A stretch of 64,000 nt of DNA from NCBI GenBank assembly GCA_008123405.1, contig VSSA01000001.1:372001-436000 (forward strand), given 5' to 3'. Below the pieces are notes generated by a model. The model did no database searches. It saw only the letters and a program-made list of their open reading frames with translations, and was not told the DNA's origin. The translations under genes were made by a program, and so were the position numbers. Each line of letters starts with the position of its first letter. Positions within the stretch are counted from its first letter, which is position 1. This stretch comes from Nocardioides sp. BGMRC 2183. Lineage in GTDB: Bacteria; Actinomycetota; Actinomycetes; Propionibacteriales; Nocardioidaceae. Below, piece after piece: positions 42,586 through 51,295 of the stretch.

Positions 42586-43929
42586 GTGGTCGACAACGAC
42601 GAACGCCGCGCCCCCGCCCACCGCCGTCCCTCCGAGGGTCTCGAGGCACGGGCCCGGGCCGGCATCGTCGTCACCGGCACCGAAGTGCTCACCGGACGGG
42701 TCACGGACGCCAACGGGCCGTGGCTGGTGGAGGAGTTGCGGGCCCGTGGCGTCGAGGTCGGGCAGGTCATCGTGGTGGGCGACCGCCCGGCGGACATGGC
42801 GAGCGCACTGCGGTACCTCGCACCACACCACGAGCTGCTGATCACCACCGGTGGCCTCGGACCGACGGCCGACGACCTGACCGCGGCGGTCGTCGCCGAG
42901 GTCCAGCAGCGCCCGATGCGCGTGGATGCCGCGCTGGAGTCACGGATCCAGGCGATCGTCGACCGGCTCTACGCCGTCCGCGGCTGGGACACCCACCGCG
43001 ACGATGTACGTGCCGGCGTGCGCAAGCAGGCGCTGGTACCCGACGGTGCCCATGTGCTCGAACCCACCGGTACGGCGCCGGGGCTGGTCGTGCCCGCGCC
43101 CGACAGCACCCCCGGCCCACCGGTGCTGGTCCTGCCGGGTCCTCCTCGCGAGCTGCAGGCCATGTGGCCGGCCGCAGTCGCAGCGCCCCTGGTCGAGGCT
43201 GCGCTCGCCGGCGCCGTGCCGCTGCTCCAGTCCACGGTGCGGGTGTGGGGCCCGCCTGAGGCCGAGCTCGCCGCCGTGCTGCGCACCCATGACGCGGAGC
43301 ACGACGTGTCCGGCCTGGAGATCACCACCTGCCTGCGCGAGGGCGAGCTGGAGGTCGTGACCCGCTACTCCCCCGCGGCCCAGGACGCGTACACCGAGCT
43401 GGAGGCCACGCTCAACAGCGCCTTCGGCGACAGGGTGTTCAGCACCGACGGACGCACCGTCGACCGACTCGTCGCCGACCTCCTGGTCGACGCGCACGCC
43501 ACGGTGGCCACGGCCGAGTCCTGCACGGCCGGGTTGGTGGCCGCTCGGTTGGCCGACCTCCCGGGCTCCTCCCGTTACCTGATCGGCGGCTACGTCACCT
43601 ATGCCAACGAGGCGAAGAGCGCGGCGGTGGGCGTACCGGCCGACCTGATCGCCGAGGTCGGCGCGGTCAGCAAAGAGGTAGCGGTGGCGATGGCCGAGGG
43701 CGCGCGCCACCGGGCGGGGACGACGTACGGACTCTCGGTCACCGGGGTGGCCGGGCCCGACGGGGGCTCTGCCGACAAGCCCGTCGGGCTCGTCCACATC
43801 GCGGCGGCCGGTCCGGACCGCACCCGGCAACGGGAGCTGCGCCTCGGTGGCGGTCGGGACGTGATCCGCGCCCGCAGCGTGACCTGTGTGCTGCACCTGC
43901 TGCGCGAGGCGCTGACCGGCCAGGAGTGA
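42586..43929 (+). CDS. cinA: CinA-family nicotinamide nucleotide amidohydrolase/pyrophosphatase
   Basis: The 447-residue protein has an N-terminal MoCF-like (COG1058) domain with GIVVTGTEVLTGRVTDANG and TTGGLGPTADDLT, and a C-terminal amidase domain with TVATAESCTAGLVAARL and SVTGVAGPDGGSADKPVG. Together they recycle pyridine nucleotides by deamidating NMN and cleaving ADP-ribose. The first 20 residues are charged and non-conserved. The stop ends two bases before the convergent monooxygenase gene. Confidence 0.9.
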   Translation: MVDNDERRAPAHRRPSEGLEARARAGIVVTGTEVLTGRVTDANGPWLVEELRARGVEVGQVIVVGDRPADMASALRYLAPHHELLITTGGLGPTADDLTAAVVAEVQQRPMRVDAALESRIQAIVDRLYAVRGWDTHRDDVRAGVRKQALVPDGAHVLEPTGTAPGLVVPAPDSTPGPPVLVLPGPPRELQAMWPAAVAAPLVEAALAGAVPLLQSTVRVWGPPEAELAAVLRTHDAEHDVSGLEITTCLREGELEVVTRYSPAAQDAYTELEATLNSAFGDRVFSTDGRTVDRLVADLLVDAHATVATAESCTAGLVAARLADLPGSSRYLIGGYVTYANEAKSAAVGVPADLIAEVGAVSKEVAVAMAEGARHRAGTTYGLSVTGVAGPDGGSADKPVGLVHIAAAGPDRTRQRELRLGGGRDVIRARSVTCVLHLLREALTGQE

Positions 43930-43930
43930 G

Positions 43931-45280
43931 TCAGCCCGCCCGCTGTGCCCGTGCCTCGCCCGCCTCGATCTCCTTCATCAGGTCCACGACGTACCGGGCG
44001 AAGTCGATCTGGATCGTGTGCCGTGGGGTGGCGTAGTACTGCTCGAGATGGGCCTCCTCGTCGGCCTTCATGATCAGCTCCTGCTCGGCCACGTCGGGCA
44101 GCAGGTAGTCGCCCACCAGCAGCCGGGCGAGCAGCTTCGACTGCTGCTCGGCGAGGTTCACGATCGTCGGCGAGGACTGGGCCAGCCCCAGGTAGAACAG
44201 ATGGTCCACGCCGGGCTTGATCATCCGCTTGAACAGCGGGTAGCGGTGGTCGGCATCGGGGTGCAGATCGGCCTCGGTGTCGGTGAAGAACGGGAACGAC
44301 ATCTCGTAGCCGGTGGCACAGATGATGACGTCAGCCTCGACCGAGGATCCGTCGGCCAGGTGCACGGTGTGACCGTCGAGGCGACTGATCTCGGGCAGCA
44401 TGTGGATGTCACCCGACCCGGCGCGGGTCAGGAAGTCCGCGCTGACCGATGGGTGGGCCGAGAGCGGCTCGTGATCCGGGTCGGGCAGGCCATAGTTGCT
44501 CATCTCGCCGACCAGCTCGCGGATCAGCTTCCGCGAGGCCTCCAGCGCGACCTCCTTCGGCAGATCCGGCGGTGCCATCACCTTGTCGGCCGCGACCCCG
44601 TTGCGGTACTTGGGCAGCACCCACACGCCGCGCCGGGCGGAGACCGAGAGCGTCTCGGCCATCCACCGGTTGGAGAGCTCGGAGGCGATGTCCATCGCCG
44701 AGTTGCCCATCCCGACCACGATCACCCGCTTGCCGCGGATCTCGACAGGGTCGAACGGGTTCACGTAGGCGTGGCTGTGGATCAGGTCGCCGGCGAACTC
44801 ACCGGGATAGTCCGGCAGTCGCGGCTTCCAATGGTGTCCGTTGGCGACGACCAGGTCGGTGTAGTGACGCGTCTCGCCGGTGGACAGGGTCAGCTCCCAG
44901 CCGTCACGGTCGCGGGCAGCGCGGGTCACCTCGCTGTTGAACTCGATGCGGTCACGCAGCCCGAACTCGTCGACATAGGCGCGGAAGTAGTCGTGGATCA
45001 GCGTGTGGTGCGGGAAGTCCGGGTAGTCGGCGGGTGCCGGAAAGTCCTCGAACTGCAGCCGCTGGGTCGAGGTGTCGATGTGCAGCGACTCATAGACCGC
45101 GGAACGACCATTGGGATTGCGGAAGTACCAGTTGCCGCCGACGTCGTCGCTCATCTCGAACTGGTGATAGGAGATGCCGTACTCGGCCAGACGCTTGGCG
45201 GTGGTGATGCCCGAGCAGCCGGCGCCGATGATCGCGACGTGCGGGGCGGATGCGTTGTGCACTTCGGATGCGATGTTCAC
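43931..45280 (-). CDS. flavin-containing monooxygenase
   Basis: The 449-residue protein has the FAD-binding motif AIIGAGCSGITTAKRL, the FMO fingerprint FAGDLIHSHAY (FxGxxxHxxxY) and the NADPH motif VVGMGNSAMDIA. The Tyr at the end of the fingerprint points to an FMO rather than a Baeyer-Villiger enzyme with Trp. It uses NADPH and oxygen to hydroxylate, or oxidise to an ester, a soft or ketone substrate. GTG 45280 follows GGAGG and overlaps the serine-hydrolase stop, so the two are coupled. Confidence 0.9.
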   Translation of the reverse strand: MNIASEVHNASAPHVAIIGAGCSGITTAKRLAEYGISYHQFEMSDDVGGNWYFRNPNGRSAVYESLHIDTSTQRLQFEDFPAPADYPDFPHHTLIHDYFRAYVDEFGLRDRIEFNSEVTRAARDRDGWELTLSTGETRHYTDLVVANGHHWKPRLPDYPGEFAGDLIHSHAYVNPFDPVEIRGKRVIVVGMGNSAMDIASELSNRWMAETLSVSARRGVWVLPKYRNGVAADKVMAPPDLPKEVALEASRKLIRELVGEMSNYGLPDPDHEPLSAHPSVSADFLTRAGSGDIHMLPEISRLDGHTVHLADGSSVEADVIICATGYEMSFPFFTDTEADLHPDADHRYPLFKRMIKPGVDHLFYLGLAQSSPTIVNLAEQQSKLLARLLVGDYLLPDVAEQELIMKADEEAHLEQYYATPRHTIQIDFARYVVDLMKEIEAGEARAQRAG

Positions 45281-46407
45281 AGGTCCTCCAGACAGGCGAG
45301 TGCGGTGCGGACGTAGCCGTCGGTGCGCGGCGAGGAGAGCATGTGCTCGGCCAGTTGGTTGGGCGCGTAGGCGATGGTCGCGCGGCGGTCGAGGTCGTTG
45401 ACCACGATCGCGCCGCCGTACCCGGTCCACCAGCAGACGCGGCCGTCTCCGACAGCGGGCGCCGACGGGGTGGGCAGGCCGTAGCCGATGCCGAAGGTGA
45501 CCGGGAGCATGAGCAGCTGATCGGGACCTGATGCCTGGACCTCGAAGATCCGATCGATCGTCTCCGGCGACAGCAGCCGTACGCCGTCGAGCTCTCCGCC
45601 GTGCGAGACCACTGCCTGAGCGCGGGCGATGCCGCGTGCGGTCCCGTGGCCGCCGGCACCGCCCACCTGGCCTTGCCGCCAGTCCGGCTGGTTGCAGCGC
45701 TTCGGGGTGAGCAGCGGATTGGCGATGGTGCGCAGCAGGAACGAGTCCGCCGGCAGCTGGCTGTAGTCGACGGCCGACTCCGGCGGAGACAGCAGGTCGG
45801 CGCACCGGCCGAGCTGCTCCTCGGGCACCCCGAGCAGGAACTCCGCGCCCAGCGGGCCCAGCACCTCGGACTGCAGCAGCTCGGCGACACCGTGTCCGGT
45901 CGCGCCACGGACGATCCCGTCCACGAGGTGACCGTGCGCCACGATCTGGTACGCCGACGCCGACCCCGGTTCGTACCACGGTGCCTCCGCGGCCAGCAGT
46001 GCCTCCGCGGCCACCAGGTCGAGGGCGTCCTCGACCGCGACCTGCGGAGTCCACCCGGGCACGCCGCTGGTGTGGCCGAGTACCTGGCGCACCAGCACGC
46101 CCTCCTTGCCGGCCGCCCCGAATTCCGGCCAGTACTTCGCCACCGGCGCGTCCAGGTCGAGGATCCCGCGATCGGCCAGCACCAGCGCGGTCAGGCCGAT
46201 CATGGCCTTGGTCACCGACCACACCTGGACCACGGTGTCTGCACGCCATGGCACTCCGGGCCGCGCCTCACCACCCCACAGGTCCGCGACCAGCTCGCCG
46301 TCGTGGACCACCGCCACGGCGGCGCCCACATCGGCGCCTGACTCGAGGTTGCGCGCGAGCTGGTCGCGCAGCGGTTGGAACGTTGGGATGCACTCTCCGT
46401 CGACCAC
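45277..46407 (-). CDS. beta-lactamase-fold serine hydrolase (EstB-like esterase)
   Basis: The 376-residue protein has the class C-like SxxK motif in VWSVTKAMIGL, a Tyr-containing second motif (ASAYQIVAHG), and a KTG-like turn replaced by HGTARG/WTGYGGA. There is no signal peptide, so it is more likely a cytosolic esterase than a beta-lactamase. With the overlapping monooxygenase gene it could hydrolyse the ester made from a ketone. It starts at GTG 46407, eleven bases after a KstR-like operator. Confidence 0.85.
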   Translation of the reverse strand: MVDGECIPTFQPLRDQLARNLESGADVGAAVAVVHDGELVADLWGGEARPGVPWRADTVVQVWSVTKAMIGLTALVLADRGILDLDAPVAKYWPEFGAAGKEGVLVRQVLGHTSGVPGWTPQVAVEDALDLVAAEALLAAEAPWYEPGSASAYQIVAHGHLVDGIVRGATGHGVAELLQSEVLGPLGAEFLLGVPEEQLGRCADLLSPPESAVDYSQLPADSFLLRTIANPLLTPKRCNQPDWRQGQVGGAGGHGTARGIARAQAVVSHGGELDGVRLLSPETIDRIFEVQASGPDQLLMLPVTFGIGYGLPTPSAPAVGDGRVCWWTGYGGAIVVNDLDRRATIAYAPNQLAEHMLSSPRTDGYVRTALACLEDL

Positions 46408-46417
46408 ACCACGACCA

Positions 46418-46431
46418 TAGAACGTGTTCTA
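46418..46431. promoter_or_regulatory. KstR-like operator
   Basis: TAGAACGTGTTCTA is a perfect 6-bp inverted repeat around GT. It fits TNNAACNNGTTNNA, the motif of the TetR-family steroid regulator KstR. It lies 11-24 bases upstream of the serine-hydrolase start, where it could block transcription. Confidence 0.7.
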
Positions 46432-46470
46432 GGTCACCGGCCAGGGCCCTGCTCGCGATTGGGACACGCC

Positions 46471-48009
46471 CTACCCGCGTGCGACGTACTCCTCGCGCAA
46501 CCGGCCCTTGACCATCTTCCCGGTCGGCGTCCTCGGCAGCTCTGCACGGAAGTGGACTTCCCGCGGGATCTTGAAGTGCGCGATCCGCTCCCGCGCGTAG
46601 GCGATCAGCTCGGCCGCCAGCGTGTCGTGGGCGGGCGCGCCGTCCGCGGGTTGCACGAAGGCCACCACCCGCTCCCCCATCTCCTCGTCGGGGACGCCGA
46701 TCACCGCTATGTCCTGCACGGCCGGGTGCAGGGTGAGCAGGTCCTCCACCTCCTGCGGATAGATGTTCACGCCGCCGCTGATGATCATGAACGCCTTGCG
46801 GTCGGTCAGATAGAGGAAGCCGTCGTCGTCGAGGTAACCGAGGTCGCCGACCGTGGTCCAGTTCGGGTGCGTCGGGTGCTGCGTGCTCGCGGTCTTCTCG
46901 GGATCCTTGTGATAGCTGAAGGACGGGCCGTCATACTCGGGCCGCTCGAAGTAGATGGTGCCGATCTCGCCGACCCCGAGCTCGGTGCCGTCCTCTGCGC
47001 AGATGTGCGGCACGCCCAGCAGCGGCACGCCGACCGATCCGGGATGGGAGAGCCACTGCTCGGAATCGATCATGGTGGCGCCGTTGGCCTCCGTGGAGGC
47101 GTAGTACTCGTAGAGGATCGGCCCGAACCAGTCGATCATCCGCTGCTTGACCGGCACCGGGCACGGTGCGGCCGCGTGGATCACGTAGCGCAGGCTGGAG
47201 AGGTCGTAGCGGCCACGGACCTCGTCGGGGAGCTTCAGCATCCGCACGAACATCGTCGGGACGCACTGGGTGTGGGTCACGCCGTGTCGCTCGACAGCGG
47301 CGAGGAAGCCCTCCGCGTCGAACTTCTCCATCATCACCAGCGTCCCGCCCAACGCGTGCACCACGCCGCCGTACCGCAGTGGTGCGGCGTGGTAGACGGG
47401 AGCCGGCGAGAGGTAGACGGTCTCCTCGGTGAATCGGTACAGCCCACCGAAGATCGTCACGTACGGATACCCCGGCTCGTCCACCGCGTAGTCCGGCAGC
47501 GGGAGCTTGATGCCTTTGGGACGTCCGGTGGTGCCTGAGGAGTAGAGCAGGTCGTCACCGTGTGGCTGCTCCGGCAGCGGCGCAGCGCCGGCGTGGGCGA
47601 GCGCAGCCTCGTAGTCGTCGTACCCGGGCACCTCTCCGCCGTAGACGAGTCGGTCGGCCACCGCGATGTCGATGCCGGACACCAACTCCGCCTTGGCTGC
47701 GGAGACCACCAGTGCCTTCGCGTCGCAGTCCCCGATGACGTACGACGCCTCCTCGGCGCTGAGGTTGTGGTTGACCGCGGTGAGGTAGAGGCCCGAGCGC
47801 AGGGCCGCCCAGTACACCTCATAGGTCTCCGGCGTGTTGTCGCTGAGCAGCGCCACCACATCGCCGCGGCGCAGGCCGGCCGCGCGCAGGTGGTTGGCCA
47901 ACCGCAGGCTGCGCTCGTCGAGCTCGGCATACGTGAGACTCCGGCCGGAGCCGGCCATCACCAGCGCGACGCGGTCGGGGTCGGTGGCTGCCCAGGTTCC
48001 GGGATACAT
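46471..48009 (-). CDS. acyl-CoA synthetase (AMP-forming, FadD-like)
   Basis: The 512-residue ANL enzyme has the AMP-binding P-loop LLYSSGTTGRPKGI, YYASTEANGATMID, the hinge YLTDRKAFMIISGGVNIYP and the catalytic Lys in LPRTPTGKMVKGRL. It activates a fatty, side-chain or aromatic acid to its CoA thioester in the cytosol. ATG 48009 starts the conserved region. It lies 63 bases upstream of the serine hydrolase on the same strand, so the three genes may work together although each may have its own control. Confidence 0.88.
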   Translation of the reverse strand: MYPGTWAATDPDRVALVMAGSGRSLTYAELDERSLRLANHLRAAGLRRGDVVALLSDNTPETYEVYWAALRSGLYLTAVNHNLSAEEASYVIGDCDAKALVVSAAKAELVSGIDIAVADRLVYGGEVPGYDDYEAALAHAGAAPLPEQPHGDDLLYSSGTTGRPKGIKLPLPDYAVDEPGYPYVTIFGGLYRFTEETVYLSPAPVYHAAPLRYGGVVHALGGTLVMMEKFDAEGFLAAVERHGVTHTQCVPTMFVRMLKLPDEVRGRYDLSSLRYVIHAAAPCPVPVKQRMIDWFGPILYEYYASTEANGATMIDSEQWLSHPGSVGVPLLGVPHICAEDGTELGVGEIGTIYFERPEYDGPSFSYHKDPEKTASTQHPTHPNWTTVGDLGYLDDDGFLYLTDRKAFMIISGGVNIYPQEVEDLLTLHPAVQDIAVIGVPDEEMGERVVAFVQPADGAPAHDTLAAELIAYARERIAHFKIPREVHFRAELPRTPTGKMVKGRLREEYVARG

Positions 48010-48043
48010 GGCGCAACTGTGACACCCCTCACAGCTCAATCCA

Positions 48044-48053
48044 AACGCTCGTT
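48044..48053. promoter_or_regulatory. TetR-type palindrome upstream of the acyl-CoA synthetase gene
   Basis: AACGCTCGTT is an inverted repeat (AACG/CGTT) 35 bases before the start codon. A second dyad, CTGTGA-N6-TCACAG (48017-48034), lies nearer. Both fall in the short divergent region shared with the cyclophilin gene. Confidence 0.4.
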
Positions 48054-48104
48054 CAGATGCTGGAGTCCCGGAGTGCTGAGCGCCCAACTGCTGGCAGCGC
48101 TGCG

Positions 48105-48110
48105 TAGGCT
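48105..48110 (+). promoter_or_regulatory. -10 box TAGGCT of the cyclophilin gene (leaderless)
   Basis: TAGGCT ends 8 bases before ATG 48119. Confidence 0.55.
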
Positions 48111-48118
48111 TCGGGACC

Positions 48119-48811
48119 ATGCTCAAGCGCGCGCTCGCCGGCCTGCCGGCTCTCCTGCTCCTGGCCACCTTCTCCGCCTGCGGCGACGACTCCGGCGACA
48201 CCGAGACCGCCGAAGACGGTGCGACGACGGCGGATGCCAGCGCCGACGCCGAAGGCACCTGCACCTACGTCTCCGACGGCAGCGGCGGAGACGTCGAGCT
48301 CCCTCCTGCCGAGCCGACGGTCGAGGGCCAGGTGGGCGCCGACGTCACCTCCAGCATCGGTGACTTCACCGTCACGCTGGACGCCGAGAGTGCGCCCTGC
48401 ACCGTCAACTCGATGGTCTCCCTGATCGAGCAGGGCTTCTACGACGACACTCCCTGCCACCGGCTCACCGTCGGCGAGTCCTTCAAGGTGCTCCAGTGCG
48501 GCGACCCGACCGGCACCGGCACGGGCGGTCCGGGCTACACCATCCCCGCCGAGTACGACGGCAGCGAGACCTACCCGGCCGGCACCCTGGCGATGGCACG
48601 CAGCCAGGACCCGGACTCCGGCGGGTCGCAGTTCTTCGTCGCCTACGGCAACACCGCGCTCCCGCCCGAGTACACCGTCTTCGGCACCATCGACCAGGAC
48701 GGCATCGACGCGATCACCAAGGCCGCCGAGGCGGGCGTCGAGCCCCAGATGGGTCCCGAGGACGGCGCGCCGAAGACCCCGATCCAGATCGAGAGCATCA
48801 CCCTGCAGTGA
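48119..48811 (+). CDS. cyclophilin-type peptidyl-prolyl isomerase, lipoprotein
   Basis: The 230-residue precursor has a signal peptide with lipobox TFSAC and an acidic Ala/Thr/Asp-rich spacer. The cyclophilin fold then shows FYDDTPCHRLTVGESFKVLQ, TLAMARSQDPDSGGSQFFV and YTVFGTIDQDG. It would assist protein folding on the outer face of the membrane. The 3' end overlaps the convergent SDR gene by 14 bases. Confidence 0.9.
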   Translation: MLKRALAGLPALLLLATFSACGDDSGDTETAEDGATTADASADAEGTCTYVSDGSGGDVELPPAEPTVEGQVGADVTSSIGDFTVTLDAESAPCTVNSMVSLIEQGFYDDTPCHRLTVGESFKVLQCGDPTGTGTGGPGYTIPAEYDGSETYPAGTLAMARSQDPDSGGSQFFVAYGNTALPPEYTVFGTIDQDGIDAITKAAEAGVEPQMGPEDGAPKTPIQIESITLQ

Positions 48812-49742
48812 TCGGGCGGTCGGTCTCGCCGGGATGATCCGTGCCGGGCAGGTCGACATCGGTCAGGGCGACCGACCGGCGCCAGAGCGCGGTCGCCAGC
48901 GCGGCGTCCTGGGCCCGACGCGAACGCCGCGCCGGCGCCGGCCACCCCCACATCTCCCACCGTCCGTGCGGTCCGATGTAGCTGTTGCCGTCGATGTCCA
49001 TGGTGGCGGCGTAGACCGTGGTCAGCGCACCGCGCCAGACAGGCATGCCGACCAGCCGGTGCCCGAAGGATCCGACCGCGGTGACCAGCGGGTGTCCGGT
49101 GCCCTGGGTGATCGCGCTCGCAGTGGAGCCCGGGTGAGCGCCGACGGCCCGCACCGGGCTGCCTACTGCCCGCAGTCGCCGGTCGAGCTCGCCGAGGAAC
49201 AGCAGGTCGGCGAGCTTGGAGTCGCAGTAGGCGGCGAACGGCCGGTACGGACGCCGCTGCCAGCCCAGGTCGTCGAGGTCGGCGACGGTGAGCCGGCTGC
49301 TGCGGTGCTCGCGCGATCCGGTGACCACCACCCGGTCGTGCAGCTGGGGCATCAGCAGCACGGTCAGCACGAAGTGGCCCAGGTAGTTCGTCGCGAAGTG
49401 CATCTCGACCCCCTCGGGCGTCACCCGGTGCGGCACGCCGAGCACGCCGGCGTTGTTGATCAGTACGTCGATCCCGCGGCCCTCGGCGGCCAGCTCTTCG
49501 GCGAATCGGTGGACCGAGTCGAGATCGGCCAGATCCAGCTGCCGTGGCTCGACCCGGCCTTGGTCGTAGCCGGGCACGGACCGAGCCGCCACCACCGCCT
49601 TCTCCTCGTTGCGGCAGGCCAGCACGACATGCGCGCCGCGGGAGCCGAGGATCCGGGCGGCGGAGAGCCCCACGCCGCTGTTGGCCCCGGTGATCACGAA
49701 ACGCCGACCGCTCTGCGGCGGCACAGCCGTCCAGGCACGCAT
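48798..49742 (-). CDS. short-chain dehydrogenase/reductase
   Basis: The 314-residue SDR has the cofactor motif TGANSGVG, NNAG in VLINNAGVLG, the catalytic VVVTGSREHRSS and the YCDSKLADL (YxxxK) pair. The long form with LDLADLDSVHRFAEEL resembles retinol dehydrogenase/WWOX-type SDRs, with NADP likely. The substrate is unknown. ATG 49742 starts the conserved protein. Confidence 0.87.
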   Translation of the reverse strand: MRAWTAVPPQSGRRFVITGANSGVGLSAARILGSRGAHVVLACRNEEKAVVAARSVPGYDQGRVEPRQLDLADLDSVHRFAEELAAEGRGIDVLINNAGVLGVPHRVTPEGVEMHFATNYLGHFVLTVLLMPQLHDRVVVTGSREHRSSRLTVADLDDLGWQRRPYRPFAAYCDSKLADLLFLGELDRRLRAVGSPVRAVGAHPGSTASAITQGTGHPLVTAVGSFGHRLVGMPVWRGALTTVYAATMDIDGNSYIGPHGRWEMWGWPAPARRSRRAQDAALATALWRRSVALTDVDLPGTDHPGETDRPITAG

Positions 49743-49843
49743 GGGCACAGCGTGGCACAGCCACACGCCGCGGGGTGAGGAATCGCTCCATGGCCCGTGA
49801 GGGGGCCCGGCGTGGGCGGCGGGTTTGTGTCGGGCGGTGCTGT

Positions 49844-49849
49844 TTGGAT
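49844..49849 (+). promoter_or_regulatory. -10 box TTGGAT of rmuC (leaderless)
   Basis: TTGGAT ends 7 bases before ATG 49857, with no ribosome site between; the in-frame ATG 49848 overlaps it. Confidence 0.45.
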
Positions 49850-49856
49850 GGTTCGC

Positions 49857-51278
49857 ATGGAGATCGTTCTGCTGTTCGTCGGCGTCGTCCTCGGCGCCGG
49901 AGCCGGCCTGCTCGTCGGCCTGCTGATGAGCCGCGCCGCCCGCGCCACCGATGCCCGCGCCCACCAGGAGGCACTCGGCGATGCGCGCGCCGAGGCCGAG
50001 CAGGTGCGTGCGGAGGCTGCTCGGCAGCAGGAGCTAGCCGACATTCGCGCCGACCACCTCGCCACCGAGATCCGGGCCCAGGAGTCAGCCGCACGGGCCG
50101 AGGTCGAGGCGCGGCTGGCGGCCGCGCTTGCCTCGGTCGAGGAGATCCGCAGCTCCTTGGACGCCGCCCGGGCCCAGCATCAGGAGTCCGTGAAGGCACA
50201 GCAGACCGCCCAGCACGAGCGCGAGCGCACCGAGGGCGGCCACCAGCAGGTGCTCAAGACCCTCACCCCCGTCGTCGAGCAGCTACGGGCGATGCAGCAG
50301 CGCGTGCATGACATGGAGCAGCAGCGTCACCGGCAGCACGGTGAGCTCGCCGAACAGTTACGCACCACCCAGCACACGGTCGCGGAGTCGAAGAAGGCAG
50401 CGGACACCCTCGCGCATGCGCTGTCGAACAACGCGGTCCGCGGCTTCTGGGGCGAGACACAGCTGCGCACCCTGGTCGAGTCGGCCGGCCTGCTGGCCCG
50501 GGTCGACTTCGACACCCAGGCCTCGATCGAGGCGGACTCCGGCGCCCGCCGCCCGGACATGGTGATCAACCTGCCGGGCGGCAAGCAGATGGCGATCGAC
50601 GCCAAGGCGCCCTACAACGCCTACATCGAGGCGTGCCGCCCTGACATCGCTCCGGATCAGCGCCACCGGCACCTGGTGGACCACGCGAAGAAGGTCCGGG
50701 GTCACGTCGACACCCTCGCCTCCAAGAGCTACTGGAGTGGGTTGGCGGCGAGCCCGGAGTTCACCATCGCCTTCATCCCGAACGACCAGCTGCTCACCGC
50801 CGCGCTCGAGACCGACCCGTCCTTGCTGGAGCACGCCTTCGGCAAGGGGATCGTGCTGGCGACGCCGGCCAACCTCTGGGCGATCCTCAAGACAGTGGCG
50901 TTCACCTGGCGCCAGGACGTCCTGACCGAGGACGCCCAGCAGCTCTTCGACCTCGGCCGCGAGCTCTACCGCCGGATCCAGAAGATGGCCGAGCACGCGG
51001 AGAAGCTGCGCCGATCGCTGGAGTCGACGATCAAGAGCTACAACGCCTTCGCCGGCTCCTTGGAGTCGCGGGTCCTGGTGACCGCCCGCAAGCTGGATCA
51101 CATGGACGAGTCCTCGGTGATCCCTACACCGGCGACCATCGACCTCACGCCCCGCGCGCTGACCAGTGGAGACTTCGAGGCGATCGCCGACACCGAGCGC
51201 GACGAGCTCGCCTTCGACCTCGGCCTGGAGGAGCCAGTCGACGCCGAGATCGTGGACGAAGACCGCCGCACCGGCTGA
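49857..51278 (+). CDS. rmuC: DNA recombination protein RmuC
   Basis: The 473-residue protein has an N-terminal membrane anchor (IVLLFVGVVLGAGAGLLVGL), a long coiled coil of Ala/Glu/Arg (about residues 40-170) and the RmuC nuclease-like domain with NNAVRGFWGETQLR, RRPDMVINLPGGKQMAIDAK and ATPANLWAILKTVAFTWRQ. The Asp-(x)n-Asp-Ala-Lys residues fit a PD-(D/E)xK fold. RmuC limits recombination between short inverted repeats. Confidence 0.92.
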   Translation: MEIVLLFVGVVLGAGAGLLVGLLMSRAARATDARAHQEALGDARAEAEQVRAEAARQQELADIRADHLATEIRAQESAARAEVEARLAAALASVEEIRSSLDAARAQHQESVKAQQTAQHERERTEGGHQQVLKTLTPVVEQLRAMQQRVHDMEQQRHRQHGELAEQLRTTQHTVAESKKAADTLAHALSNNAVRGFWGETQLRTLVESAGLLARVDFDTQASIEADSGARRPDMVINLPGGKQMAIDAKAPYNAYIEACRPDIAPDQRHRHLVDHAKKVRGHVDTLASKSYWSGLAASPEFTIAFIPNDQLLTAALETDPSLLEHAFGKGIVLATPANLWAILKTVAFTWRQDVLTEDAQQLFDLGRELYRRIQKMAEHAEKLRRSLESTIKSYNAFAGSLESRVLVTARKLDHMDESSVIPTPATIDLTPRALTSGDFEAIADTERDELAFDLGLEEPVDAEIVDEDRRTG

Positions 51279-51295
51279 CGCCGACGCCCGCAGGC

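Noticed and set aside
45281-46249. N-terminal extension of the flavin monooxygenase in the same open frame
   Set aside because: This part overlaps the serine hydrolase and encodes biased Arg/Gly sequence. GTG 45280 with GGAGG starts the conserved FAD-binding region.
45277-46407. A secreted beta-lactamase resistance gene
   Set aside because: There is no signal peptide, the KTG box is not conserved, and the gene overlaps a monooxygenase; an esterase fits better.
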